NCBI GenBank assembly: GCA_020249775.1
Contig: JADCFA010000012.1
Location: 62,001 to 126,000 of the forward strand
Direction of reading: 5' to 3'
Origin: Roseomonas sp.
GTDB lineage: Bacteria; Pseudomonadota; Alphaproteobacteria; Acetobacterales; Acetobacteraceae
DNA: 64,000 nt
Shown here: piece by piece, positions 57,321 to 64,000 of the stretch
Layout of the letters: each line of letters begins with the position of its first letter
Numbering within the stretch: the first letter of the stretch is position 1
Notes under the pieces: generated by a model
Seen by the model: the letters and a program-made list of their open reading frames with translations, nothing else
What the model was told of the DNA's origin: nothing
Database searches by the model: none
Made by a program: the position numbers and the translations under genes

Positions 57321-58292
57321 ATGCGAAGCCTGCGCCTTCTTTTGCTGATGCTGCTGGTCTGCCCGCTGCTCGCGCTGCGGGTTGAAGCGCAGGGCAATGG
57401 CCAGGTGATTACCGGCATTCCCGGCTATTCGCTCCAGCAAACCGCCAATGGGGTGCTGGGCTTGCTTGGCTATAATGTGGTGCCCGATGTCACCGCATCC
57501 TCGCTCAGCATCAGCCGCGGGAACCAGGATGATACCGGGCTGCAAACCACGCAATTCGGCCTGGGCTTCACCGTGGACCCGGATTTTCCGCTCTATCTGG
57601 AAGGGTTTTTGGGCTATTCGCGCTACGATCCACGCTTCGTGTTTTCGCAAGGTGCGGACAAGACCCTGCTGCCTACGCGCTGGAATAATGTTTCAGGCAC
57701 CATTGGTGTCGGCTGGGATTTCCCCATCATCGAAGGCCTGGTGTTTCGGCCCATCCTGAATGCCGCGCTTGGGCACGTGGAAACCGATGCTTCACTTTTC
57801 GGGCGCTTGCTGGAATTGAAATATAACCGCGAATTGGCCTTTCTCCAACGCGGCCGCATGAACGCCTATGGTCTCGGCGGGTCACTGATGTTGGATCTGA
57901 ACATCCCCCGCCCTGGCTACGAAATTGATCTTGAATTGCGCTACACCGATATCCGGCTTTCTACCTATGGCGATACATCATCCTTTGTGCGCGGAGAGTC
58001 GGAGGCCAAAACCTTCAATATCTGGGGCCGTGTGCGCTGGCCGATGGATGCTGAAATGTTCGGCCGCCCGCTGCGCTGGGTGGTGGATTTCGCCCATTCG
58101 CGCTTCCTGGGCGATCAGTCGGCGATCGGCTTTGACCATCTGACCAAGGTGGGCGGCGGGATCGAGATGAATGTCGGGCGCTATGAATTGGGGGTTTGGG
58201 ATTTCAACATGCAAAGCATCCGCATCGTGGCGCGGTATCTGTTTGGCCAGAATGTCTCCGGCGCCTCGATCGGGCTGGCGGTTTCCTTCTAA
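57321..58292 (+). CDS. Outer-membrane beta-barrel protein
   Basis: 323 residues. Signal peptide with LRLLLLMLLVCPLLALRVEAQ cleavage region. Then alternating strands rich in Gly, Tyr and Phe (TQFGLGFTVDPDFPLYLEGF, FLGYSRYD, FRPILNAALGHVET). It ends SIGLAVSF, the terminal Phe pattern recognised by the BAM machinery. No clear passenger domain. Function unknown; linked to the transglutaminase/C39 pair by position. A GC-rich hairpin follows. Confidence 0.75.
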   Translation: MRSLRLLLLMLLVCPLLALRVEAQGNGQVITGIPGYSLQQTANGVLGLLGYNVVPDVTASSLSISRGNQDDTGLQTTQFGLGFTVDPDFPLYLEGFLGYSRYDPRFVFSQGADKTLLPTRWNNVSGTIGVGWDFPIIEGLVFRPILNAALGHVETDASLFGRLLELKYNRELAFLQRGRMNAYGLGGSLMLDLNIPRPGYEIDLELRYTDIRLSTYGDTSSFVRGESEAKTFNIWGRVRWPMDAEMFGRPLRWVVDFAHSRFLGDQSAIGFDHLTKVGGGIEMNVGRYELGVWDFNMQSIRIVARYLFGQNVSGASIGLAVSF

Positions 58293-58301
58293 GCCCGGCC
58301 C

Positions 58302-58340
58302 GGGCGGGGCAGGGGGCGCCGCCGCCTTGACGCCCCGCCC
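58302..58340. terminator. Hairpin after the outer-membrane barrel gene
   Basis: GGGCGGGGC and GCCCCGCCC are exact 9-bp arms around a 21-nt loop, starting 10 bp after the barrel stop. No T-run. A possible weak terminator ending the three-gene cassette before the acyl-CoA dehydrogenase gene. Confidence 0.4.
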
Positions 58341-58381
58341 CGCAAGTGATGCTTTGGGCGCATAAGGAAGGATCAGCCGCC

Positions 58382-59560
58382 ATGGACCATAACCCTTTGC
58401 CATTCGCCCCCACCGAAGAAACGCGCATGCTGCAGGACCTTGTCGCGCGCTTCGTGGACAAGGATCTGATGCCGCTTGAGCCCACGATCCTGAAGCGCGA
58501 AGCCGAAGGCAAGGGCTATAAGCTTTCCGAGGAAGAGGAAACGCGGCTTTTGGCGCGCTGCCAGGAATTGGGCCTTTGGGGGCTTGATGTGCCGGAGGAA
58601 TTCGGCGGCGCCAATCTATCCCTCACGTCACTTGCGGCGGCTGAGGAAGAATTGGGCCGTGTCGCCGTGCCCTTCGTCATCCCGCCCGATAGCCCCAATT
58701 TGCACATGATGCTCTCGGTCGCCAATTCCATGCAGCGGGAGCGTTATCTGGCGCCTTATGCTGAAGGCAAGGCGCGCTCCGCCATGGCGATCTCAGAACC
58801 CGGCGCGGGCGGTGATCCCGCCGGCATGACGACCCGCGCCGTGAAGGATGGCAATGATTGGGTCATCAATGGCCGCAAGATTTGGGTGAGCAATGTGCCG
58901 CGCGCCGATTTCATCATCCTGATGGCGCGCACGGGTGACGGCAAGCGCCAGGAAGGTGTCACCGCCTTCATCGTGGAAAAGGGCACGCCCGGCTTCATCA
59001 TTGAACGCGAAATTTCCATGATTGGCGGGCGCAAGACCTATGAATTGGTGTTTGAGGATTGCCGCGTGCCTGAATCCCAAGTGCTCGGCGAATTGGGCCG
59101 CGGCTATGCGCCCATGCAACTCCGCCTGAATGTGCGCCGCCTGCAAATGGGTGCGCGCTGCGTGGGCATGACGCGCCGCGCCTTGGACATGATGGCCGAA
59201 CATGCGCGCAACCGCATCACCTTTGGTGTGCGGCTGGCAGACCGCCAGGCGATTCAATGGTGGGTCGCGGAAGCCGCCACACGCATGCATGCCTGCAAGC
59301 TGATGGTGGCCGACCTTGCTGCGAAGCTTGATGCCGGCGCCGATGTGCGCATGGAAGCATCCATGCTGAAGGTGGAAGGCACGGAAATGGCGCAGGATAT
59401 CCTGGACCAGGCCATGCAGACCTTCGGTGCCATGGGTGTGACCAAGGAACTTCCCTTGCAGCTGATGCACCAGCAGGTGCGCCTGATGCGCGTTTATGAA
59501 GGCCCGTCCGAAGTGCATCGCAGCGCCATCGGCCGGCGCATCCTGGGTTCCAAGGTCTGA
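58382..59560 (+). CDS. Acyl-CoA dehydrogenase family protein
   Basis: 392 residues. FAD/acyl-CoA signatures: AMAISEPGAGGDPAGM, IWVSNVPRADFIILMAR, a middle beta domain, QMGARCVGMTRRALDMM, and the C-terminal MRVYEGPSEVHRSAIGRRIL. Catalyses alpha-beta dehydrogenation of an unidentified acyl-CoA. Six bp from a CoA transferase gene, so a linked pair: CoA activation, then dehydrogenation. Confidence 0.94.
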   Translation: MDHNPLPFAPTEETRMLQDLVARFVDKDLMPLEPTILKREAEGKGYKLSEEEETRLLARCQELGLWGLDVPEEFGGANLSLTSLAAAEEELGRVAVPFVIPPDSPNLHMMLSVANSMQRERYLAPYAEGKARSAMAISEPGAGGDPAGMTTRAVKDGNDWVINGRKIWVSNVPRADFIILMARTGDGKRQEGVTAFIVEKGTPGFIIEREISMIGGRKTYELVFEDCRVPESQVLGELGRGYAPMQLRLNVRRLQMGARCVGMTRRALDMMAEHARNRITFGVRLADRQAIQWWVAEAATRMHACKLMVADLAAKLDAGADVRMEASMLKVEGTEMAQDILDQAMQTFGAMGVTKELPLQLMHQQVRLMRVYEGPSEVHRSAIGRRILGSKV

Positions 59561-59566
59561 TCCCGG

Positions 59567-60793
59567 ATGGCGGAACCGCATCGCCCGCTGGATGGGATTC
59601 TCGTTCTTGATCTCGGGCAGATATATCAGGCGCCTTATTGTTCCTTCCTGATGGCGATGGCGGGCGCCACCGTCATCAAGATTGAACCTCCTGGGGGCGA
59701 ATCTTTGCGCCGCCGGACGATGGTTTCCGGTGGTTCCGTGCCGCAGGCCATGCTGAATTCCAACAAGCTTGGCATTTCGATTGACTTCAAGAATGAAGCA
59801 GGGCGCGAGCTGTTTCTTTCCATGGTGGATCGCGCCGATATCCTGATTGAGAATTTCGCGCCGGGCGCGATGGACAAACTTGGCCTGGGGCAGGAAGTGC
59901 TGCTGGCCCGCAACCCGCGCCTGATCTATGCGGCGGCATCCGGCTATGGCCGTTCCGGGCCGGATCGCGACAAGCTGGCGATGGACCTGACCGTGCAGGC
60001 GGCGTCCGGCATTATGCACACCACGGGTTTCCCGGATGGGCCGCCCGTGAAATCCGGCCCGGCGGTGGTGGATTTTCTGGGCGGCACGCATCTTTACGCG
60101 GCTGCCATTACCGCGCTGTTTGACCGCGAACGCACTGGACGCGGGCGCTTTGTTGAAATTGCCATGCAGGATACGGTTTATCCGTGCCTTGCTTCCGCGC
60201 TTGGCATGCATTTCGGCGGGCTGCGCGGCAAGATCCCGCCGCGCACCGGCAATTCCCATGCGGGGCTCGCTATGGCGCCCTATAATGTCTATCCGACGAG
60301 CGATGGGTATCTGGCGATTATTGTGGTCAAGGAAGACCATTGGAACCGCCTGCTGCGCGCCATGGGGCGCGAGGATTTGATGGGCGATCCGCGCTTCGCG
60401 ACCAACCCCGCGCGCGTGCAAAACATGGCCGAGGTTGATGCCATGGTGACCGCCTGGCTTGCCGGCATGACGCGCGAGGAAGCTGTCGCCGCCACGCGCA
60501 AATTCGGCGTGCCGGCTGCCCCCGTGCGCGATTTGGATGAGGTGATCAATGATACCGGCATGCATGAACGCGGCATGCTGCATTGGGTGGATCATCCGGA
60601 GGTTGGGCGCGTGTGCCTGCCATCCTCACCTTTGCGCTTCACGGACGCGCCGGCGCCGGCACTGAAGCCGAGCCCATTCCTGAACCAGCATGCGGAAGAA
60701 GTGCTGGGGGGGATTTTTGGGTTTTCCGCGGCAGAACGCGCGGCACTGCGGGAAGCAGGCGCAATCAGCACGGCGGCGCAAGTGAAGGGGTAG
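59567..60793 (+). CDS. Family III CoA transferase (CaiB/BaiF)
   Basis: 408 residues. PLDGILVLDLGQIYQAPYCS begins the standard domain order. ATVIKIEPPGGESLR, ILIENFAPGAMDKLG and RLIYAAASGYGRSGP follow. The nucleophilic Asp is D140 in LAMDLTVQAASG, the usual position. The C-terminal half carries TGFPDGPPVKSGPAVVDFLGGTH, MAPYNVYPTSDGYLAI and KFGVPAAPVRDLDEV. It moves CoA to a carboxylic acid, probably feeding the acyl-CoA dehydrogenase just upstream. Confidence 0.94.
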   Translation: MAEPHRPLDGILVLDLGQIYQAPYCSFLMAMAGATVIKIEPPGGESLRRRTMVSGGSVPQAMLNSNKLGISIDFKNEAGRELFLSMVDRADILIENFAPGAMDKLGLGQEVLLARNPRLIYAAASGYGRSGPDRDKLAMDLTVQAASGIMHTTGFPDGPPVKSGPAVVDFLGGTHLYAAAITALFDRERTGRGRFVEIAMQDTVYPCLASALGMHFGGLRGKIPPRTGNSHAGLAMAPYNVYPTSDGYLAIIVVKEDHWNRLLRAMGREDLMGDPRFATNPARVQNMAEVDAMVTAWLAGMTREEAVAATRKFGVPAAPVRDLDEVINDTGMHERGMLHWVDHPEVGRVCLPSSPLRFTDAPAPALKPSPFLNQHAEEVLGGIFGFSAAERAALREAGAISTAAQVKG

Positions 60794-60803
60794 GGGGGCA
60801 GGT

Positions 60804-61025
60804 ATGAGCGCGATGCTGGAATACAAGGGGTATTTTGGGTCCGTCGAATACAGCGATGAGGATGAGGTGCTGCATGGCCGCCTTGAGTTTATCCGCGATC
60901 TGGTGACCTATGAAGGCAAGGACGCCAAAGAGATCAAGGCCGCCTTTCAGGAAGCCGTGGATGACTATCTTGGACTGTGCGAGGCCGAAGGCCGCAAGGC
61001 TGACGTGACGCTAACTGGAACCTAA
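60804..61025 (+). pseudogene. HicB-like antitoxin, truncated (C-terminal DNA-binding domain missing)
   Basis: 73 residues. Matches only the N-terminal HicB pseudo-RNaseH domain: MLEYKGYFGSVEYSDEDEV, LHGRLEFIRDLVTYEGKDA, and DYLGLCEAEGRK. Full HicB proteins are about 110-140 residues and continue with a helix or ribbon-helix-helix DNA-binding part. Here a stop follows TLTGT and the other frames show no continuation. No hicA toxin is adjacent. The break coincides with the change to low-GC DNA, so an insertion probably removed the 3' end. It may still be expressed as an N-domain fragment. Confidence 0.7.
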
Positions 61026-61406
61026 GGAAAATGCCGAGTAAAAAAGTAGTCTGATGCAATGATAACTTGACAGCGGCCAACGACTGAACAAGGCTCGGAC
61101 CGGGGAGGAGAATTTACTTGCCATCTTGCTAACAAGGGCGCTATCTTTTTAAAGATTTGTCTCACGGTAAAAGCAGGTCGGTCCAGCTACTTGGATGGCT
61201 AAACTATTCAAAAAACCGAACTGCGGTGGTGTCGTAAAAAGGCGAACACTTGCCCACGCCTTTAAGAGCGTAGTCCAAAACCGAACCAGGGGAAGTGACA
61301 AGCTAGGCAAGTACTACCAAGTTTGCCATTGACCGACGCTTGCTTCTGTATCGATTCCTTGAAGGTAAACATCATGCCGGCATAGGTTGCCTGTTAGGAA
61401 GTGATT
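61026..61406. other. 381-bp gene-free region upstream of the OLD gene
   Basis: No open frame of note and no tRNA cloverleaf. It holds a TTGACA hexamer (61067-61072) without a clear -10 partner, an AT-rich dyad ATCTTT/AAAGAT (61142-61155), a hairpin AAAGGCG/CGCCTTT with a 12-nt loop (61238-61263), and two near-repeats of AACCGAAC. It could contain the promoter and possibly a small RNA; this is not proved. Confidence 0.4.
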
Positions 61407-63347
61407 ATGAAAATCAAAGCTCTCATTCTTGAAAATTTTCGGTCTTACAAAGACCGGACCTTAATCCCTTTAGCTCAATTGACGGGCTTCATTGGACGCA
61501 ATGATGCTGGAAAATCAACAATATTAGAAGCTCTCGATATTTTTTTCGAGGGCGCAGTAGTAAAAATTGAGCAGTCTGACGCAAGCAAAGGCGGCAATCC
61601 ACGAGGTGTACGTATTGGTGTTGTGTTTGATGACCTACCGGAGCAGTTAATTCTAGACTCAAATGCACCGACGACCCTGCAAGCTGAGCATCTACTAAAT
61701 GCAGGCGGAGATCTTGAAATACACAAGATATTTAATTGCGCTAATCAAATTCCGAAAGCCGTGATTTCAGCCCAAGCAATACATTCTACATCCCCAGAGG
61801 CCGCCACAATTCTGCAAAAGAGCCAGCAAGAGCTCCGTAGAATAGTCCGGGAAAAAGGGCTAGAGAACAATTGTAATCTTGCAGAAAATCCGTCTATGCG
61901 ACAAGCGATATATCAATCAATTGGAGAGCTAGATTTACGATTGCGTGATGTGCCATTAAACGAGGAAAACGGCAAAGCGATATGGTCCTCACTTCAATCT
62001 TACATGCCGATATTCGCACTCTTCCAGTCCGATCGCCCGAGCAGTGATCAAGATCCAGAAGTGCAGAACCCAATGAAAATCGCCATTGAGCGAGCACTTG
62101 AGAATCTTGAGCCGGAGCTTGAACGAATTACGGTCGAAGTGCACAAGAGAGCTCAAGAAACAGCGCGAAGGACACTTGAGAAACTGCAGGTAACGTATCC
62201 CGAGATCGCCTCAACGCTTGAACCAAGATTCAAGAAACCATCATGGAAGAGTATTTTCAAGCTCGATCTGGAGGCTGATGATGGCATTCCGCTGAACAAG
62301 CGAGGCTCTGGAGTTCGTCGTCTTATTCTTCTAAGCTTCTTTCAAGCCGAAGCCGAAAAGCGGCGCGCGGAGGCGCAGGCGGGCAATGCTCCGCGCAGGC
62401 GAGTGGTCTATGCCATCGAGGAGCCAGAGACGTCCCAGCATCCAGACAGCCAAGAGCAGATTATCAGTTCCCTGAAGACGCTGGCGGAATCAGGCGATCA
62501 AGTTGTACTCACGACTCATGTGCAGGGACTGGCTGCGCTCATTCCGCTTGAGAGTTTGCGCTTTATTGACCGGGATCCAACGACCAATACGGTTCGCATA
62601 CGCAGCGGAGAACAAGATGCCGGGGTGTATGCCGATATCGCTGATGCTCTCGGAGTGCTTCCCGATCCCCTTGCCAAACAGGGAATCAAGGTCGCGGTTC
62701 TTGTTGAAGGAAAGACCGACATCGACGCTCTATCGTCGATGATTCAGGTTTTAGCTGCCGCCGGAGAGATTACTCCCATAGATGAGAATTCTATATTTTG
62801 GACGATTGGCGGTGGTGACAACACACTCAAGGACTGGGTTGAACGTCGATATCTCGATAAACTCAACGTTCCGCAGGTAATGTTGCAAGACTCAGATCGG
62901 ACCAGTGCTTCTCTGCCGATTAGAACCGACAAAACGGCTTGGCTTCACGACATGCGGGCGAGGCCAAATACAACAGCCTTCCTTACAAGGAAACGTAGTA
63001 TGGAGAATTACCTGCACCCGGATGCAATCGCGCGGCTCACAGGAAACCTACTCACTCTGCCGGCCGGGATAGACCTCGATTACGTAAAGATGGCGGACGA
63101 ATTTTCTTCGCATCTAACTGCAGCTCGACAGAACGCAGGTCAAACAGGCTTCAACTATCGACCCGATGACCACAATGGAAGGCCAATTAGCAAGACCGAT
63201 GTGGCGGCATGCAAGAGAATTATTTGCTCGCACATTATGCGTCACATGACTGCTGAGGAAATAAGGCAAAGAGCATTGTATTATGACGGTGCTGGGGAGA
63301 AACATGAAATCATGGAATGGATCGAAGCCATTAAGACGCATTTGTGA
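61407..63347 (+). CDS. OLD-family ATP-dependent endonuclease (ABC ATPase plus TOPRIM)
   Basis: 646 residues. N-terminal SMC/ABC ATPase: Walker A GRNDAGKST (residues 30-38), signature GSGVRRLILLSFF (300-312), Walker B VVYAIEEPETSQHP (333-346) and H-loop VVLTTHVQGL (367-376). C-terminal TOPRIM: VLVEGKTDIDALSSM (431-445, catalytic Glu434), LQDSDRT (493-499, DxD), and KRSMENYLHP (529-538), a nuclease motif seen in OLD and GajA proteins. Probably an anti-phage nuclease activated by ATP/NTP state. Single gene: no GajB helicase, RT or AriB follows. AGGA 8 nt before ATG 61407; GTG 61401 is an alternative. Lower GC than its neighbours, indicating transfer. Confidence 0.93.
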   Translation: MKIKALILENFRSYKDRTLIPLAQLTGFIGRNDAGKSTILEALDIFFEGAVVKIEQSDASKGGNPRGVRIGVVFDDLPEQLILDSNAPTTLQAEHLLNAGGDLEIHKIFNCANQIPKAVISAQAIHSTSPEAATILQKSQQELRRIVREKGLENNCNLAENPSMRQAIYQSIGELDLRLRDVPLNEENGKAIWSSLQSYMPIFALFQSDRPSSDQDPEVQNPMKIAIERALENLEPELERITVEVHKRAQETARRTLEKLQVTYPEIASTLEPRFKKPSWKSIFKLDLEADDGIPLNKRGSGVRRLILLSFFQAEAEKRRAEAQAGNAPRRRVVYAIEEPETSQHPDSQEQIISSLKTLAESGDQVVLTTHVQGLAALIPLESLRFIDRDPTTNTVRIRSGEQDAGVYADIADALGVLPDPLAKQGIKVAVLVEGKTDIDALSSMIQVLAAAGEITPIDENSIFWTIGGGDNTLKDWVERRYLDKLNVPQVMLQDSDRTSASLPIRTDKTAWLHDMRARPNTTAFLTRKRSMENYLHPDAIARLTGNLLTLPAGIDLDYVKMADEFSSHLTAARQNAGQTGFNYRPDDHNGRPISKTDVAACKRIICSHIMRHMTAEEIRQRALYYDGAGEKHEIMEWIEAIKTHL

Positions 63348-63553
63348 GATTGCCCTAAGTGTGTGAAACTACGCTGTTCGTCTGACAGTGACCGCTTGTC
63401 GAGCAGGTTGCGGGCGACTGTAGGGTTGGCAATTTTGGTCTCGCTGGTCACCTCAATGGGGCCTAGTCTTGCCTGGCTCTCGGAGATGCCACCGATCAGC
63501 GCCGGCTCGTTAATGATGCGCCGTTCGATACGGGAGTGCTCGTAGGATGGCAC
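63348..63553 (-). pseudogene. Possible truncated coding fragment, unrecognised
   Basis: A leftward frame, start GTG 63553, encodes about 55 protein-like residues (YEHSRIERRIINEPALIGG, ARLGPIEVTSETKIANPTV). It then continues as unconvincing sequence into the OLD 3' end (to 63281). There is a stop 39 bp upstream in the same frame and no ribosome site. It may be the remnant of a gene broken on island insertion. I do not recognise the family. Confidence 0.25.
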
Positions 63554-63601
63554 GCTGTAGAACGTCTTAAGAATAGAACAAAGTTATACAAAGACCCCCC
63601 C

Positions 63602-64000
63602 CTACCCCCTATCCCGCATCAACCGCGCCTTATCCCGCTGCCAATCCCGCGCCGCAATCGCGGCCCGCTTGTCATGCTTCTTCTTGCCTTCAGCCAACCC
63701 CAGCAACACCTTCGCCCGCCCGCGTTCATTGAAATGAATATCCAGCGGCACAAGCGTCGCCCCGTCGCGCGTGATGGCGCCGATCAATTCGCGGGCCTGC
63801 TTCCGATGCAGCAGCAATTTTCGCGGGCGGCGCGGTTCAAACCGCGCCATGAAGGAACCCGCCTGCCATTCCGGGATATGGGCATTGAACAGCCACATCT
63901 CCCCATCGCGTTCGCCGGCCCAGGCTTCGGTCAGCGTGGCCCGCCCGGCGCGCAAGGACTTCACCTCAGGCCCCACCAGCGCAAGCCCCGCCTCGATGGT
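63602..64000 (-). CDS. smpB: SsrA-binding protein SmpB (partial, N-terminus off right edge)
   Basis: 133 residues in the window, continuing beyond the right edge. Begins within [19 protein letters not shown]. Core features: [29 protein letters not shown] and [25 protein letters not shown]. The basic C-terminal tail ([20 protein letters not shown]) enters the ribosomal mRNA channel. SmpB with tmRNA rescues stalled ribosomes and adds a degradation tag. The family N-terminus of about 20-25 residues is missing. Its 3' end borders the low-GC island. Confidence 0.96.
   Translation of the reverse strand, partial: TIEAGLALVGPEVKSLRAGRATLTEAWAGERDGEMWLFNAHIPEWQAGSFMARFEPRRPRKLLLHRKQARELIGAITRDGATLVPLDIHFNERGRAKVLLGLAEGKKKHDKRAAIAARDWQRDKARLMRDRG

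Larger units (their letters stand above)
61010..63600. mobile_element. Low-GC genomic island between hicB-like fragment and smpB
   Basis: Base and codon use change abruptly near 61,010 from very GC-rich to nearly balanced, and return near 63,595. It contains one OLD-family gene, a gene-free 5' region and a short unrecognised fragment. No integrase, transposase or flanking direct repeat was found. The smpB neighbourhood is a known integration region because of its link to tmRNA, but ssrA is not in this window. Confidence 0.65.

Noticed and set aside
58793-60595. 600-residue leftward open frame
   Set aside because: Antisense to the acyl-CoA dehydrogenase and CoA transferase genes; His/Arg-rich with no domain.
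61026-61406. tRNA or tmRNA remnant as an attachment site
   Set aside because: No cloverleaf, TTCGA arm or 3' tRNA fragment could be assembled, and no direct repeat with the island's right edge was seen.
61407-63347. Gabija (GajA) assignment
   Set aside because: No UvrD-like GajB gene follows; only SmpB, on the other strand, lies downstream. OLD family is the safer call.

Overview
The window is GC-rich, densely coded chromosomal DNA from an alphaproteobacterium. Acetobacteraceae of the Roseomonas type fits best. The grounds are orphan tripartite-tricarboxylate (Bug/TctC-like) binding proteins (four copies), a phasin, the aroQ-accB-accC gene order, many short ATGA/GTGA gene overlaps, and codon use rich in GCG/GGC. 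The family assignment is inferred from gene content, not from a marker-gene comparison. About 60 protein genes, one tRNA-Gln(CTG), several hairpins or terminators, one composite palindromic repeat and one low-GC island can be supported.

Layout. 1-8.6 kb: the left-edge PLP-dependent D-amino-acid enzyme, a flavin amine oxidase, an exported superoxide dismutase, a secreted alpha/beta hydrolase, a Bug protein coupled to a 2-hydroxyacid dehydrogenase, a WecA/MraY-type transferase and a D,D-carboxypeptidase. 8.6-18.5 kb: a phasin with a striking upstream inverted repeat and a textbook terminator, then clpS-clpA, a YjbQ protein, a PhyH dioxygenase, a GST-VOC-FkbM operon, a Bug gene divergent from an Lrp regulator, and aat. 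With clpS, clpA and aat together, the bacterial N-degron pathway lies within about 9 kb. 18.6-24.7 kb: a peptide-type ABC binding protein with a phosphotriesterase-like hydrolase, thiS-thiG and aroQ-accB-accC. 24.8-30.7 kb: tRNA-Gln, Ppx/GppA, rlmE, guaB, a BciB/HCAR-like iron-sulfur flavoprotein and a split chromate transporter pair. 30.7-38.5 kb: a UbiB-type kinase, oligoendopeptidase F, an acyl-CoA ligase and two unusual family III CoA transferases.

38.5-48.9 kb: a trypsin-like protease, radC, a DUF2306 membrane protein, map, an NDUFAF5-like methyltransferase, a thiol dioxygenase-like protein with a four-domain rhodanese, comF-grxC, diaminopropionate ammonia-lyase, and a DenD/3-hydroxyisobutyrate-dehydrogenase-like pair. 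48.9-60.8 kb: catabolic genes (enoyl-CoA hydratase, thioesterase, two Bug proteins, M20 peptidase, FAH-family and enolase-superfamily enzymes), a transglutaminase/C39-peptidase/outer-membrane-barrel cassette, and an acyl-CoA dehydrogenase with a CoA transferase. Many of these genes read as uptake and CoA-thioester catabolism of organic acids.

61.0-63.6 kb is a foreign, visibly lower-GC segment. It lies between a truncated HicB-like gene and smpB (cut by the right edge). It carries one large gene for an OLD-family ATPase/TOPRIM nuclease, preceded by about 380 bp without a gene. This is the most likely place for an uncharacterised defence system. Other items worth attention are a circularly permuted CoA transferase, the transglutaminase/C39/barrel cassette, and the four-rhodanese protein with one surviving catalytic cysteine.
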